From Leucaena leucocephala (lineage: Eukaryota; Streptophyta; Magnoliopsida; Fabales; Fabaceae), in assembly GCA_037074615.1 (NCBI GenBank), contig CM073560.1:9059501-9123500 (forward strand): a DNA stretch of 64,000 nt. The letters are read 5' to 3'. Below, in pieces: positions 10,953-21,864 of the stretch. Below the pieces are notes generated by a model that had not been told where the DNA came from, ran no database searches, and saw only the letters and a list, made by a program, of their open reading frames with translations. Each line of letters starts with the position of its first letter. Position 1 is the stretch's first letter. The position numbers and the translations under genes were made by a program.

Positions 10953-13900
10953 TGCAACACCCTAATTTTTAGGCCTAGAGATGCCAGAAAGAGAATTCAA
11001 GGGCATAATCATAATTATGGGAAAGATCGGGCTGGTAGCCGATGAGTACCATATTTTGCCAAAAAATAGAGAAAATTATGCTGATCATTTCACTGAACTG
11101 TGAAATGTGCATATGAGGTCTCTATGTGTATGAAAGAATTAGAAATGTGACCAAGGGTAGAATGGTCATTTTTTAAAAGTGTGCGCGGGAGCGTACTTTC
11201 AGGCAAAAATAGCCCGGTCCGGATAAAATATCTGAAAATATCGGGAGATAGAGAAAAGGATTCCGGGTTGAATGACGCAACACATAATTTTGATTTGAGG
11301 TCCTAATTTTTCTGTAAAAATTCTCGAAGATGGGAATTTACAGTTATAATCGGTAAAGGAAGAGCAGTCCGAATAGAGATGATCGGACTATGGCCAGAGG
11401 CCATACAGTGTTTTTTAAGGCCTATAGTGACACCAGGGAAGGCCCAGGCCCATAATATCAGTTCAGTGGTAAGAGGGGCCGGTGTCAGGGAAAAAAGGTG
11501 CAAAATGACGAAAATGCCCTTATGTTATAGAATAACTGAAGAATGAGTAAAGGGTATTTTGGTCATTTGGCTAAGGTTAGACAGTCAAGAAGGGGTATCT
11601 GGATAGTTGACCAGGGCTAGAGAATACTCTGGTAAGATATGAAAAGACAATAATGCCCCTAGACTTAGTAAAGTAAAGAAAAGAAAAGGAAGGGACTTAG
11701 ATGCAATTATGAAAAGTGCAAGGCGAAAAAGGAAAAGTAGACAAAAGTGTGGGGTCCTTAAGTGTAATTTTAGCCAAATAGAAAGGGACTTAGATGAAAA
11801 GAAGAAAAGTTCTCTGGGCTAAATTGTAATTAAAGAAAGTCAGGCCGGAAGTGGTTTGGACTGTCCGAAAGCATTTCAGTCCCAGATTTCACCGGTAGAG
11901 AGAGCAAGTGACGCTCGGTAATCTGCCTTAATACAGGAATTTTTGAAGACTCCAGATAGCCAGAAATGGACTGATCGTCCAAAAGTTATAAAAATTCATA
12001 CCGGATATCCTAGAATTCAGATCCAGGTGAGAAAATACAGGATGATAAGTCCTTATGGGACGGATGTCGGGAAACTGACAGAATAACTATAGGAGGCCTG
12101 TAGAAAAAGTTATTCACAAATCAGAAAATCCAGACGGGAGTGTGAGGCCTCCTGGTATCCGATAGGGAAATTTATCGGTATTTGAAAAGGGACTGAATGA
12201 GTTCGGATGACCTCAGTCAGATGACTGATATGACTCACAGGAATGCCTGAACACCGCAGGCCAGTGTATCGGACAGAAGGAGCCGGTGTCCGGATATGTG
12301 TATAAACGGTGAATAATAGATAAAATATTCGAGGAACATGGCCAGGGGAAGATTCCTCGTAATACGTGCCATGAAGGTAACGGACCCTGAGAGGCCCAAT
12401 AATGGTGCCATCAAAGGCCCAGTAAGACCCTTAGACTGATAGGTGGGCCAGTGTCCAGCAGAACCCCGGAAAAGTGCGAAATTACGAAAATGCCCCTGTG
12501 TTGTACTAAAGAGTAATAGATGAATGGAGGGCATTTTGGTCATTCTGGACAGGCCCAGGAGCCAAGGCACATACAGATAAAGTTACTCAGAGTCAGTATA
12601 TACCCTGACAGGGTACAAAAAGGTGTGAAATGATGATTTTACCCTTAGGGCTAAGATAGGGCAAGAAAGGGCACTCAGGGGTATTTTGGTAATTTACCAA
12701 GGACTGTTTCTTGGGAATCGAGCCATCAGAGTACTTGAGCTTGATCAGATACCCAAGATAATATTCCAAGGCCAAAAAACGTAGCCCATGAAGTATGTGG
12801 GAAAAAGTGGCATTAAAATACTATTTTAATGCTGTTTCAATAAAGTAAAGTTACTCGGTCAGCACGATAACCGAGGAGGTGATCAGATAAAGTCCTAGAC
12901 TTATCTGGATAGCATTGGAAGGCGTGAAAGGTCCCTTCCAAATGCCACATGGCGTCATCTTAGAGGGAGAAGAAAAGTTAAGGACATGTAATACAATCTT
13001 AGCCGGTGAGTCTAGTTTGTGGGAAATCGGACCGGACTGGTACTGGATTGGACTGGAACTGCTGAGTCAACTGATGAGGTGTCCAGGAATTGTGACATGT
13101 GAAGAATATGGCGATGAGGTGTCCCATGAGGTGGCCTTGAGATGATGTCATGCATGATGCAGTAAAAGGAATAAAGAAAAATAGGAAATTCCGGAAAAAC
13201 CAGGACCACAGGATCAGATGGCTTCAAAATTACGGAAATGCCATTGACCAAAACTATAAATACCCCTGCTCTTCATTATGCACGGCCAAGAGCTCTTTAA
13301 GAGAGAGGAGGAAGTGCTAGAGAGATAAAGTGAGAGGAAGAAAGAAAGAAAGGAAGTTCTGGCGGAGCTGAAAGCAGAATAGAGATAGTAGAGTTCTGCT
13401 GAGCTTTTGAGGTAGTAACTAATCCTAGCTTTTATGTAATGGCTTTGTGATTTGTTGTGCTATTGTTTGGTTGTATTGTTGTCTTATATGTTATGCCTGA
13501 AGCTCTGCTGTAATGCTATGATCATATGTTATTAAGCATGGAAGCACGCAGCATACTTATCTATACACAATCACAAGCAAGCACTGTCACTCTGCATTAC
13601 ATATATTGTTATGATTGTTGCTACTGAGATTCCCCCGAATCTCATCCCAATAAATAACCCATTACAGGGGAGGTTATGTCAAAGTGAATTTTGGGGATTT
13701 TAAGAGACGCCGTTATGCTGCCGAAATTATGACAAGATGGCAATAGTAGAGAAAGGAGCTGATACGTACTGTGTACGTAGGTACTGTCTAAGGAGGCTGG
13801 AAGTGAGTGGACCTAGCCAGTTCATCCAGTCTTTCCTGGGTACTTACGTAGAATGATAGTTCTCACGGGAATTACCGAATCGGTACAAGATCAGCTACTT

Positions 13901-14600
13901 CTGAAGATGAAGCGTAGCGGTTATGCTGCCGAATTTCAGGCAGGAAAAGATGCAATAGAGAAATGAGAATTTATGTACATGGCCAGATGTAAAACAACTT
14001 ATTAATTAATAATAATTGTTGTTTGGCATGTTTGACTAATATATGATGGATGTATGCTTATGTATGTAATGTTGGTTGCTGAAAATTAACACTATGAACA
14101 GTAACCCGTGGGGACATGAGGATGTTTGACCCATAATTAAAAATAGTAAATGGATGAATAAATGTATGATATTTTTATGGTAGATATTAGACATACCAAG
14201 CTTCAATTTTATATATAAAAGGTCTCATTTGGATGTCTACACATGGAGATATAAATTATCAAAGTTGGGACCAGAATGCTGGATTCAGAAGAAAAATGTT
14301 GGATAACAGTAAAGTTGTGACGTTGACTGACATTGACTCAGTCAATTAATTGCCAACAAGTTATTTTTCCCTGAAATATAATTGAGTTAGCTTCAATTAA
14401 CAATTTGAACCACTTCATTTCGATTTTTGTAGAATTAGTTATGATTTGTCAAAGTCAGGTCACTCATCTGGAATTTTTATAGTGAACAGTACTCGATAAG
14501 AGTAAAACTCCAGATTGAGAAATTGGACTTCAATAACCTTGAAAGTGGTTCTAAATGCAACTAAATGGTCCCTAAAACATACAAAAGTAAGGATGTTTCA
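10953..14600 (+). mobile_element. Solo LTR C (gypsy-type)
   Basis: A single 3648-bp LTR begins TGCAACACCC and ends GGATGTTTCA. It is flanked by the direct duplication GTAAT at 10948-10952 and 14601-14605. No primer site, polypurine tract or coding sequence is present, so it is a solo LTR left by recombination between two LTRs. Its start matches the LTR at 1-768; its last kilobase resembles the LTRs of D and E. TGAACAGTA motifs lie at 14095 and 14483, with a degenerate one near 14303. The shared block of about 95 bp is at 13761-13862. It disrupts integrase of B. Confidence 0.93.
13255..13262 (+). promoter_or_regulatory. TATA box of solo LTR C
   Basis: TATAAATA is followed by CCCC and a GAGAGAGG leader, in the same arrangement as the other LTRs. 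A donor-like GAG|GTAGTA follows near 13410. Confidence 0.65.
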
Positions 14601-17600
14601 GTAATGTTCCTGCTGGCTTTTGATGTTCAACTTTCACCTTCTGGCAGGTCAAGCACTTAGATATGTAAGTCACAACATCTTTCTTCAATCCAGGCCACCA
14701 AAATAACCTTTTAACATCATGGTACATCTTGGTCATACCTGGATGTACAGTATACCGACTTTTATGTGCTTCCTCCAGAATCCTTTCCCTTAATCCCATA
14801 ACATTAGGGATATAGGGTTTTCCCCGAAACTGTAGTAATCCGTCTGGGGACATCTCAAAATTCCTTGTCCTTCCCTTCTCCAGCTTGTCTTTGAATATTG
14901 CTGCGAGCTTATCCTGCTTTTGAGCCTCTTTTATCTCATCTTCTACGCAAGCTCTGACATGAACTTCTCCAAAAGTATTCTCCGTCAGTTGCATTTGATA
15001 TAGAGGGCTCCAATCGCGTATATCTTCTATCAGTTCCAATTCATTGATCATCATGTATGCAACCTGCACCACCTTTCTACTCAGGGTATCAGCTACCACA
15101 TTGGCTTTTCCTGTATGGTATTTGATCTGGAAGTCATAATCTTTCAACAACTCCATCCATCGCCGTTGCCTCATATTTAGTTCCTTCTGATCTTGTAGAT
15201 ATTTCAGGCTTTTGTGGTCGCAAAACAACTCTATCGTTGCTCCATACAAATAGTGTCTCCATATCTTCAGGGCATAGACCACCGTAGCAAGCTCCAGATC
15301 ATGAGTGGGATAATTTTCTTCATGTGGCTTCAACTGCCGAGAGGCATAGGCTACTACTCGACCTTGCTGCATCAGCACACATCCCAACCCCTGCTTGCTA
15401 GCATCAGTGTAGACTATGTAAGTCTGAGTTGGGTCTGGAATAATCAGCATGGGAGTAGTGGTTAATCTCTGCTTCAACTCTTGGAAGCTAGTCTCGCACT
15501 TCTCATCCCACTTAAACTGCTGATTCTTTCTGGTCAGCTTGGTGAGTGGTAAGGCAATTCGAGAAAAGTCTTGAATAAATCTTCTGTAGTACCCTGCTAG
15601 GCCGAGAAAACTTCTGATCTCTGTCACTGTCCTTGGCTGCTCCTAGCTCAAAACTGCTTCAACTTTGCTAGGATCCACAGCTACCCCGTCTCGGGATATG
15701 ACATGACCAAGAAATTTGACTTCTGATAGCCAAAACTCGCATTTACTCAGCTTAGCATAGAGCTTCTTCTCTTTAAGGGTACCAAGAATATTCCTCAAAT
15801 GCCTTTCATGCTCCTCTTGAGATTTGGAGTACACCAGAATATCATCAATGAAGACCACAACGAACTGATCTAGATAAGGCCTGAAGATCCGATTCATGTA
15901 GTCCATGAAAATAGCAGGTGCATTGGTTAGTCTAAAAGGCATCACCAGAAACTCAAAATGCCCGTAGCGCGTCCTGAATGCCGTCTTTGGAATATCATCT
16001 GGCTTGACCCTTAGTTGATGGTAGCCAGATCTCAAGTCAATCTTGGAGAATAAGCTCACTCCTGCCAACTGGTCTAGCAGGTCATCAATTCTGGGAAGAG
16101 GATACTTATTCTTAATTGTAAGCTTATTTAATTCCCTGTAGTCAATGCATAGCCTTAAGCTGCCATCTTTCTTTTTGACGAATAGCACTGGAGCACCCCA
16201 CGGCAATACACTGGGTCGTATGAAACCCTTTTCCAATAGCTCCTCAATTTGCTTTTTCAGTTCCATCATTTCATTGGGAGCCATCCTGTACGGGGCTTTT
16301 GACACTGGTCCAGCTTCAGGTATAATGTCGATCGCAAACTCCACTTCACGCTCTGAAGGCAATCCCTGAATTTCCTTTGGAAAGACTTCAGGAAATTCAT
16401 TGACTACAGGAATCTCCTCGATGCCTTCTTCCACTTTTGTTTGAACAGAAAAGAATACCACATATCCCTGACATCCTTTCCGTAAACATTTTTCTGCCTG
16501 AGCCTCCGTCATGAAGTTCAGTCGCACTTCTGAGCTCCGATCAGTGATCTTTGGACCAAGAACCAAGGTCTTGTTTCTGGAGTCCAACATCACATTATTG
16601 GAGGATAACCAATTTAAGCCAAGTATGACCTCAATCTCTCGGAAAGGCATACAAATCAGATCTAAGGTGGTACTGCAGTGCTCATGACGCACAACAATAT
16701 TTAGACAGGCATCAGACGTAATTACTCTAGCGTTGGTGGGGGTTTTCACCTGTATATCATAACACAATTTACTGATCAGAAGGCCTAGGCTTTTAGCACA
16801 GTCATAAGATATAAAGGAATGACTCGTACCCGAATCAAATAGAGCAGTCACAGCTTGATCATTGAGATAGATTGTACCTTGCATCATCTCAGATGATCGC
16901 TGCGCGTCCTCTCTAGTGAGTGCAAACACTCGTCCTGTCGTCATTGGCCTTGGATCAGTTATGGCTTGAGGACATTCTCTGGAAAAATGTCCGGGCTTTT
17001 TGCAGGTGTAGCAAACATTCTGGCCCATTAAACATGGTCTATCACCATGATTTCTTCCACACTTTTCACATACTGGGGCCTTTGAATCCCTGTTGTTGGA
17101 CCTACCGCGGAAATTTCCTCTATTTAGCTTTTTGTTTTGCCACGGTCGCTTCCTCTTCTTATAGCCGCTCCCACCTGCAGCTTCTTGATTTCGACCGCCC
17201 TTGTCCGGGGTCGCCTGATCTCTACTCCCGGATCTGGACAGCATTCGATGATTCATGCTGTTTTCTATAATTCGGCATGCTTCTATAGCCTTATTGAACT
17301 GGCTGTATTGTTGCGGAGTTAACTTCTCCTTTAGCGTGGAATTCAACCCTCGAATCATTCTTTCTGTCATCCAGCGTTCGTCATCCACTTGGCGTAGATA
17401 CGTAGAATACTGGGATAGTCGGATGAACTTAGCCAAATATTCGTCAAAAACTTCTTTTTGTCCTTGTCTCAGTACAAGGAACTCAACCTCCCTTTCATCT
17501 CTGACGGATTGAGGGAAATATTTCTCATAAAATTGCTCAAGAAACACTTCCCAGGTAACTGGAATGTCTCTTGCTTGGAGAAGTAACTCTGTATTCTTCC

Positions 17601-18078
17601 ACCATCTATCAGCATCCTTTTCCAATTGATAGATAGCCATTTGGGCCTTGGTTTCAGTTGGGCAGTCGAGGACCTTAAAGATCTTCTCTAATCTGCTGAC
17701 CCAATTCTCTGCTACCTATACTTCGAAGGTCCCTTCGAATACTGGAGGATTGTGTTTACAAAATTGAACCATCCATTGTTGGATTCCTACTGCCTCCTCC
17801 CTCAATTCAACTCATCTCTGGGGCTGTTCCGCCTGCTGTGGTACTTCTTCAGGTTCTCTACTAGTCGCTCTTGAAGGCTCTGGCGGTCTTAAATTACTTA
17901 CAGCTGCTGCTACTGCTGTGGCTATGGCAGCATCTCTTTCCTGCTCATTTCATGCCTGAGCAGCTCTCATCTCTTCTATCATCTTTTGTTGTTGCTCTAA
18001 TCGCTCTAAAATTAGTTGATTAAGATTTCCACCTTCCTGTGGTTCCTCTGCTGGGATCGTTCTTCTTGTTCGAACCAT
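14601..18078 (-). pseudogene. Gag-protease-RT-RNase H-HHCC of chromovirus B
   Basis: The minus-strand frame starts at 18078 (MVRTRRT). The first 145 codons carry three stops; the frame is then open from 17640 to 15643 (665 codons). Domains in order: gag core with LEKDADRWWKN; two zinc knuckles, CEKCGRNHGDRPC (CX2CX3HX4C) and CYTCKKPGHFSREC (CX2CX4HX4C), near 17065-16985; aspartic protease LFDSGTSHSF near 16830; RT with SLRLCIDYREL and the active site FIDD near 15850. A TGG-to-TAG stop at 15643 precedes SFLGLAGYYRRF and RNase H (TDAS near 15405). The HHCC zinc module lies near 14760-14640, then solo LTR C breaks the frame. Gag, protease and pol are one continuous frame as in other chromoviruses. 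Confidence 0.9.
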
Positions 18079-18215
18079 TTTGTTATACTCTAACATAGAA
18101 AGGAATGCGATAAACAACAACATTTCTCATTTCATTTCAAACATAACATACAAAGTATATATCACAGTCATACATACGCTACTGTACTGATCTTTTATAC
18201 ATTGGAAACATTACC

Positions 18216-18914
18216 CTAATTTTTCTTAAACTTCATTCTAATATATTCTCCTACTAGGTAGATCCAGTCGGATATGGTACAGTATGGTTCTCTATCAAAA
18301 TATTGGTCCAACTCCGATCTCCAGGTAGGAGTCGTCGGCAATACATCATTCATAATTTCTAGCCAAAGCCCCATGGTTAACACATTTGGATCCCAGGCTT
18401 GATATATGGCTTTCACCCTTGTGATAAACTCCTGGTAGACCGTATAATCTTGATCTATGTTTTTGATCAGAGTCTGCCTCAGCTCGTATAGTTGTCGGGC
18501 TAATGCTACCGAGCTCTCGAATTGTTCTCTACTCAGGTTCCTCCCTGGGACCATTCTTACGATTAGACTCCCCAAATGTATATCTACTAGGGTCACTTCG
18601 AGCCTACTAGGACCTGGCACATTACTCTGATCACGTACTTGGCTGGATCCTAAACTATCTATTATATTCAAGGGTACCGTACTTATGGGAATAGCAGGAA
18701 TAGGGTCTTCTGTTATCATCACCTCCTGATCATCAATCGGAAAGTTTGATCCTACCGAGGAACTTTCTTCTTCAGAGTCACCAACTACTGGAGGTGTCCA
18801 GGGATCATAATCCTTGCTCACTATCTCCTCTTCTGAACTATCTGAACTAGAGACCTCTAGTCTTAACTCCCATTGGTTTACTATAGTTTCAAACCCAAAT
18901 CTATGTCTAGCCAT
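18216..18914 (-). CDS. Upstream ORF of chromovirus B (unknown protein)
   Basis: This is an intact 232-codon ORF between the primer site and gag of B. I do not recognise the family. It begins MARHRFGF; an acidic serine cluster (SSDSSEEEI) lies near residues 22-30, and the C-terminal 100 residues contain YQEFITRV, LPTTPTWRSEL, DWIYLVGEY and a basic end KFKKN. It aligns over its whole length with 37917-38615 (B2) and 47503-48198 (F). Over the C-terminal half it also aligns with the more distant ORF of A. It is open although gag-pol in the same element has several stops. On the minus strand an acceptor-like TTTGCAG|G directly precedes the ATG. Gag follows after about 137 bp. Confidence 0.8.
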   Translation of the reverse strand: MARHRFGFETIVNQWELRLEVSSSDSSEEEIVSKDYDPWTPPVVGDSEEESSSVGSNFPIDDQEVMITEDPIPAIPISTVPLNIIDSLGSSQVRDQSNVPGPSRLEVTLVDIHLGSLIVRMVPGRNLSREQFESSVALARQLYELRQTLIKNIDQDYTVYQEFITRVKAIYQAWDPNVLTMGLWLEIMNDVLPTTPTWRSELDQYFDREPYCTISDWIYLVGEYIRMKFKKN

Positions 18915-19008
18915 CCTGCAAACACTAACTTAGTGTCAATTATGACGGCTTTATCATAGTATGTCTATAAATCATCTACTCAGAGCATTTCCTAAGCCAA
19001 AATCCTTT

Positions 19009-19020
19009 GCTCTGATACCA
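19009..19020 (-). other. Primer binding site of B
   Basis: The plus strand GCTCTGATACCA is the reverse complement of TGGTATCAGAGC, 3 bp inside the 5' LTR. It is an iMet tRNA primer site. Confidence 0.93.
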
Positions 19021-19023
19021 AAA

Positions 19024-21859
19024 TGTCACATCCTTGTTTTTATATATCTTAAGGACCATTCAGTAGCACTTAGAACCACTTTCAGGGTTATTGAAGCCTA
19101 AACTCTTAATCTGAAATTTTATTCATATCGGGTACTGTTCACTGTGGCAAATTCTAGATGAGTGACCTGACTTTGAAAATTCATAACTAATTATAGAAAA
19201 ATCAAAATGAAGTGGTTCAAATTGATACATGAAGATAACTTAATTATATTTCATGGAAAAATTATTGGTTGACCATTCCTTGACAAATCCAACGTGGGTC
19301 AACGTTTCAATTTTACTGTTCATCCAATGACTTTCTCCTGAATCCAGCATTCTGGTCCTAATTTTAACAATTTATATCTCTTCATGTATACATCCAAATG
19401 AGGCACTCTATATATAAAATTAAATATTAGTATGTCTACTATTTACCACAAAAATATCATACATTTATTCAACCATTATCTATTTTTAATAATTTATCAA
19501 ACATCCATAGGTCTCCATGGGTTACTGTTCACAAGGCCATTTTTCAGCAACCAACTTTACATATTAGTGCATACATACATCACATATCAGTCAAACATGC
19601 CAGATAACAATTATTATTAAACAATCTACTGTTATACATCAGTGCATGATTAACATTCTCAAATTTCTGTTAAACTTTCCGTTGTCTAAAATCCGGCAGC
19701 ATAACTGCTACATTCCTTCTGTAGAAAGTAACCTTTCTTGTACCGATTCGGTAATTCCCGTAGGAGCTACCATTCTACGTAAGTACCCAGGAAAGACTGG
19801 ATGAACCTGCTAGGTCCACTCACTTCCAGCCTCCTTAGACAGCACCTACGTACACAGTACGTATCAGTTCCTTTCTTTGTTCCTGCTTTGTTGCCAGAAT
19901 TTCGGCAGCCTGCCGGCGTCTCCTAAAATTTCCAAATTCTATTTTGACAGAACCTCCCCTGTAATGTTATTTATGGGAATAATATTCAAAAGAATCCCAG
20001 TAGCAATAATCATAACAATATATGTAATGCAGTGTGACAGTGCCTGCTTGTGATTGTGTACAAATAAGTATGCTGCATGCTTCAATATTCAATAACATAT
20101 GATCATAGCATTGCAATAGAGCTTCAAGCATAACATATAAGACAACAATCCAACCAAACAATAGCACAATAATTCACAAAGACATTACATAAAAGCTAAG
20201 ATTAGTTACTACCTCAAAAGCAAAACTTCTCTACTGCTTCCAACTCCACCAGAACTTCCTTTCTTCTTTCTTTTTCTCACTTTCTCTCTCAAGCACTTCC
20301 TTATCTCTCTAAATACTCCTTAGGCCATGGGAATGAAGAGCTAGGGGGGATATTTATAGTTTTGGTCAATGGCATTCTTGTAATTTTGAAGCCATTTGAT
20401 CCAGTGGTCCTGGTTTTTCCGGAATTTCCTATTTTTCTTTATTCCTTTTACTGCATCATGCAGGACATCACTCAATGCCAACTCATGGGACACCTCACCT
20501 CCCACATTCTTCACATGGCGCAATTTGGAGAGGGGAGAAGTCTTCTGGAAGCTTTCCGGTCCAATCCGGTATCGTCCCGGTCTGTCGCCTCGAAAACTGA
20601 ACCGTTTTCTGAATCTACTTTTTCTGGAAACCCATATTATGTCTTCTGACCTTGCCTTTAGTATCTAAACCCTTTATATCATTAACATTTTAATACTAGG
20701 TCTAAGCTCAATTATAGATCCCCTGTAAAATGACCAAAATACCCCTGGGTGCCTTTTCATGCCCTATCTTAACCCTAAGGGCAAAATCGTCATTTTACAC
20801 CTTTCTGTACCTCATCAGGGCATATACTGACTCTGGCTAACTTCTCCGGTATATATCTTGGCCTCTAGGCCTGTCCAGAATGACCAAAATGCCCTTCATA
20901 CGCCTATTACCCCTTTGGTACAACACAGGGGCATTTTTGTAATTTCGCACTTTTTCGGGGTTGTGCCGGACACTAGCCCACCTATCAGTCCAAGAGTCTT
21001 ATTAGGCCTTTGTTGGTGCCATTATTGGGCCTTTCTGGGTCCATCACCTTTATGGTACGCATTTCGAGGAATCTTCCTCTGGCATAGTTCACTGAATATT
21101 TTATTATTATTTACCGTTTATACATATTTCCGGACACTAGCTCCTTCTGCCAGATACACTGCCCTACTGTGTCTGGGCAGCCATTTGGGTTCTAACGGGC
21201 ATCTGACTGTTGTTACCCGACCTCATTCAGTCTTAGTTTAAATACCGATAAATCTCCCTATCGGATCCCTGGAGGCCTCATACCCCGTCTGGATTTTCTA
21301 ATTTGTGAATAACTTCTTCTACAGACCTCCTATCGGTATTCTGTCAGTTTCTCGACATCCGCCCCATAAGGGTGCATCATCCTGTAATTTCTCACTTATA
21401 TCTGAAATCTAGGGTATCCGGTAGGAATTTTTACAACTTTTGGACGATCAGTCCATTTCTGGCTATCTGGAGTCTTCAAAGATTCCTATATTAGGCTGGA
21501 TTACCCGGCGTCCCTTGCTCTACCTACTGGTGGAATATGGGGCTGATCGGAGTACGATCACTGTTTTGCCTATTTCTGGTCCAAGTTTTCATAATTACAC
21601 TTTTGCCCCAGAAACTTTTCTACTTTTCATCTAAGTCCCTTTATTTGGCTAAAATTACACTTAAGGACCCCATATTTTTGTCTACCTTTCTTTCCTAACC
21701 TTAAACTTTCCTTAATTGCATTTAAGTCCTTTCATTTCCTTTCTTTTGCAATTTAATCCTTTTCTTTACATAAAGGACCACATCTTTTTCCTAAAAAAGA
21801 ACTCATATATTCCTTTTAATGTGTACATGGAAATTAGTACAAAAATTAAGGATATTACA
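19024..21859 (-). repeat. 5' LTR of chromovirus B
   Basis: This LTR is 2836 bp, paired with 6980-9812, with the same terminal TG/CA ends. The TATA box is at 20351-20358 (minus). Directly right is the ATAAT duplication, after which gag of element A resumes. Confidence 0.93.
20351..20358 (-). promoter_or_regulatory. TATA box of B 5' LTR
   Basis: TATTTATA on the plus strand reads TATAAATA on the minus strand. This would drive the genomic RNA of B. Confidence 0.65.
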
Positions 21860-21864
21860 ATAAT

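Larger units (their letters stand above)
6980..21859 (-). mobile_element. Ty3/gypsy chromovirus B, full length, carrying solo LTR C
   Basis: This complete element is on the minus strand: 5' LTR 19024-21859, 3' LTR 6980-9812. The target duplication ATAAT is at 6975-6979 and 21860-21864. It contains a primer site, an intact upstream ORF, gag-pro-pol with several stops, and a chromodomain. Pol is split between the HHCC region and the integrase core by solo LTR C (10953-14600). Without C the element is about 11.2 kb. Its three gag stops and the one stop in pol between the RT and RNase H parts are all explicable as C-to-T changes. Confidence 0.93.

Noticed and set aside
16145..17512. Plus-strand ORFs opposite gag and RT of B, with look-alikes opposite B2 and F
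   Set aside because: They are shadows of the conserved minus-strand gag-pol frame; their conservation follows from that frame.
14601..18078. Pol region as an endogenous pararetrovirus
   Set aside because: LTRs with target duplications, an integrase core and a chromodomain place it in Ty3/gypsy; no movement or coat protein motif was seen.
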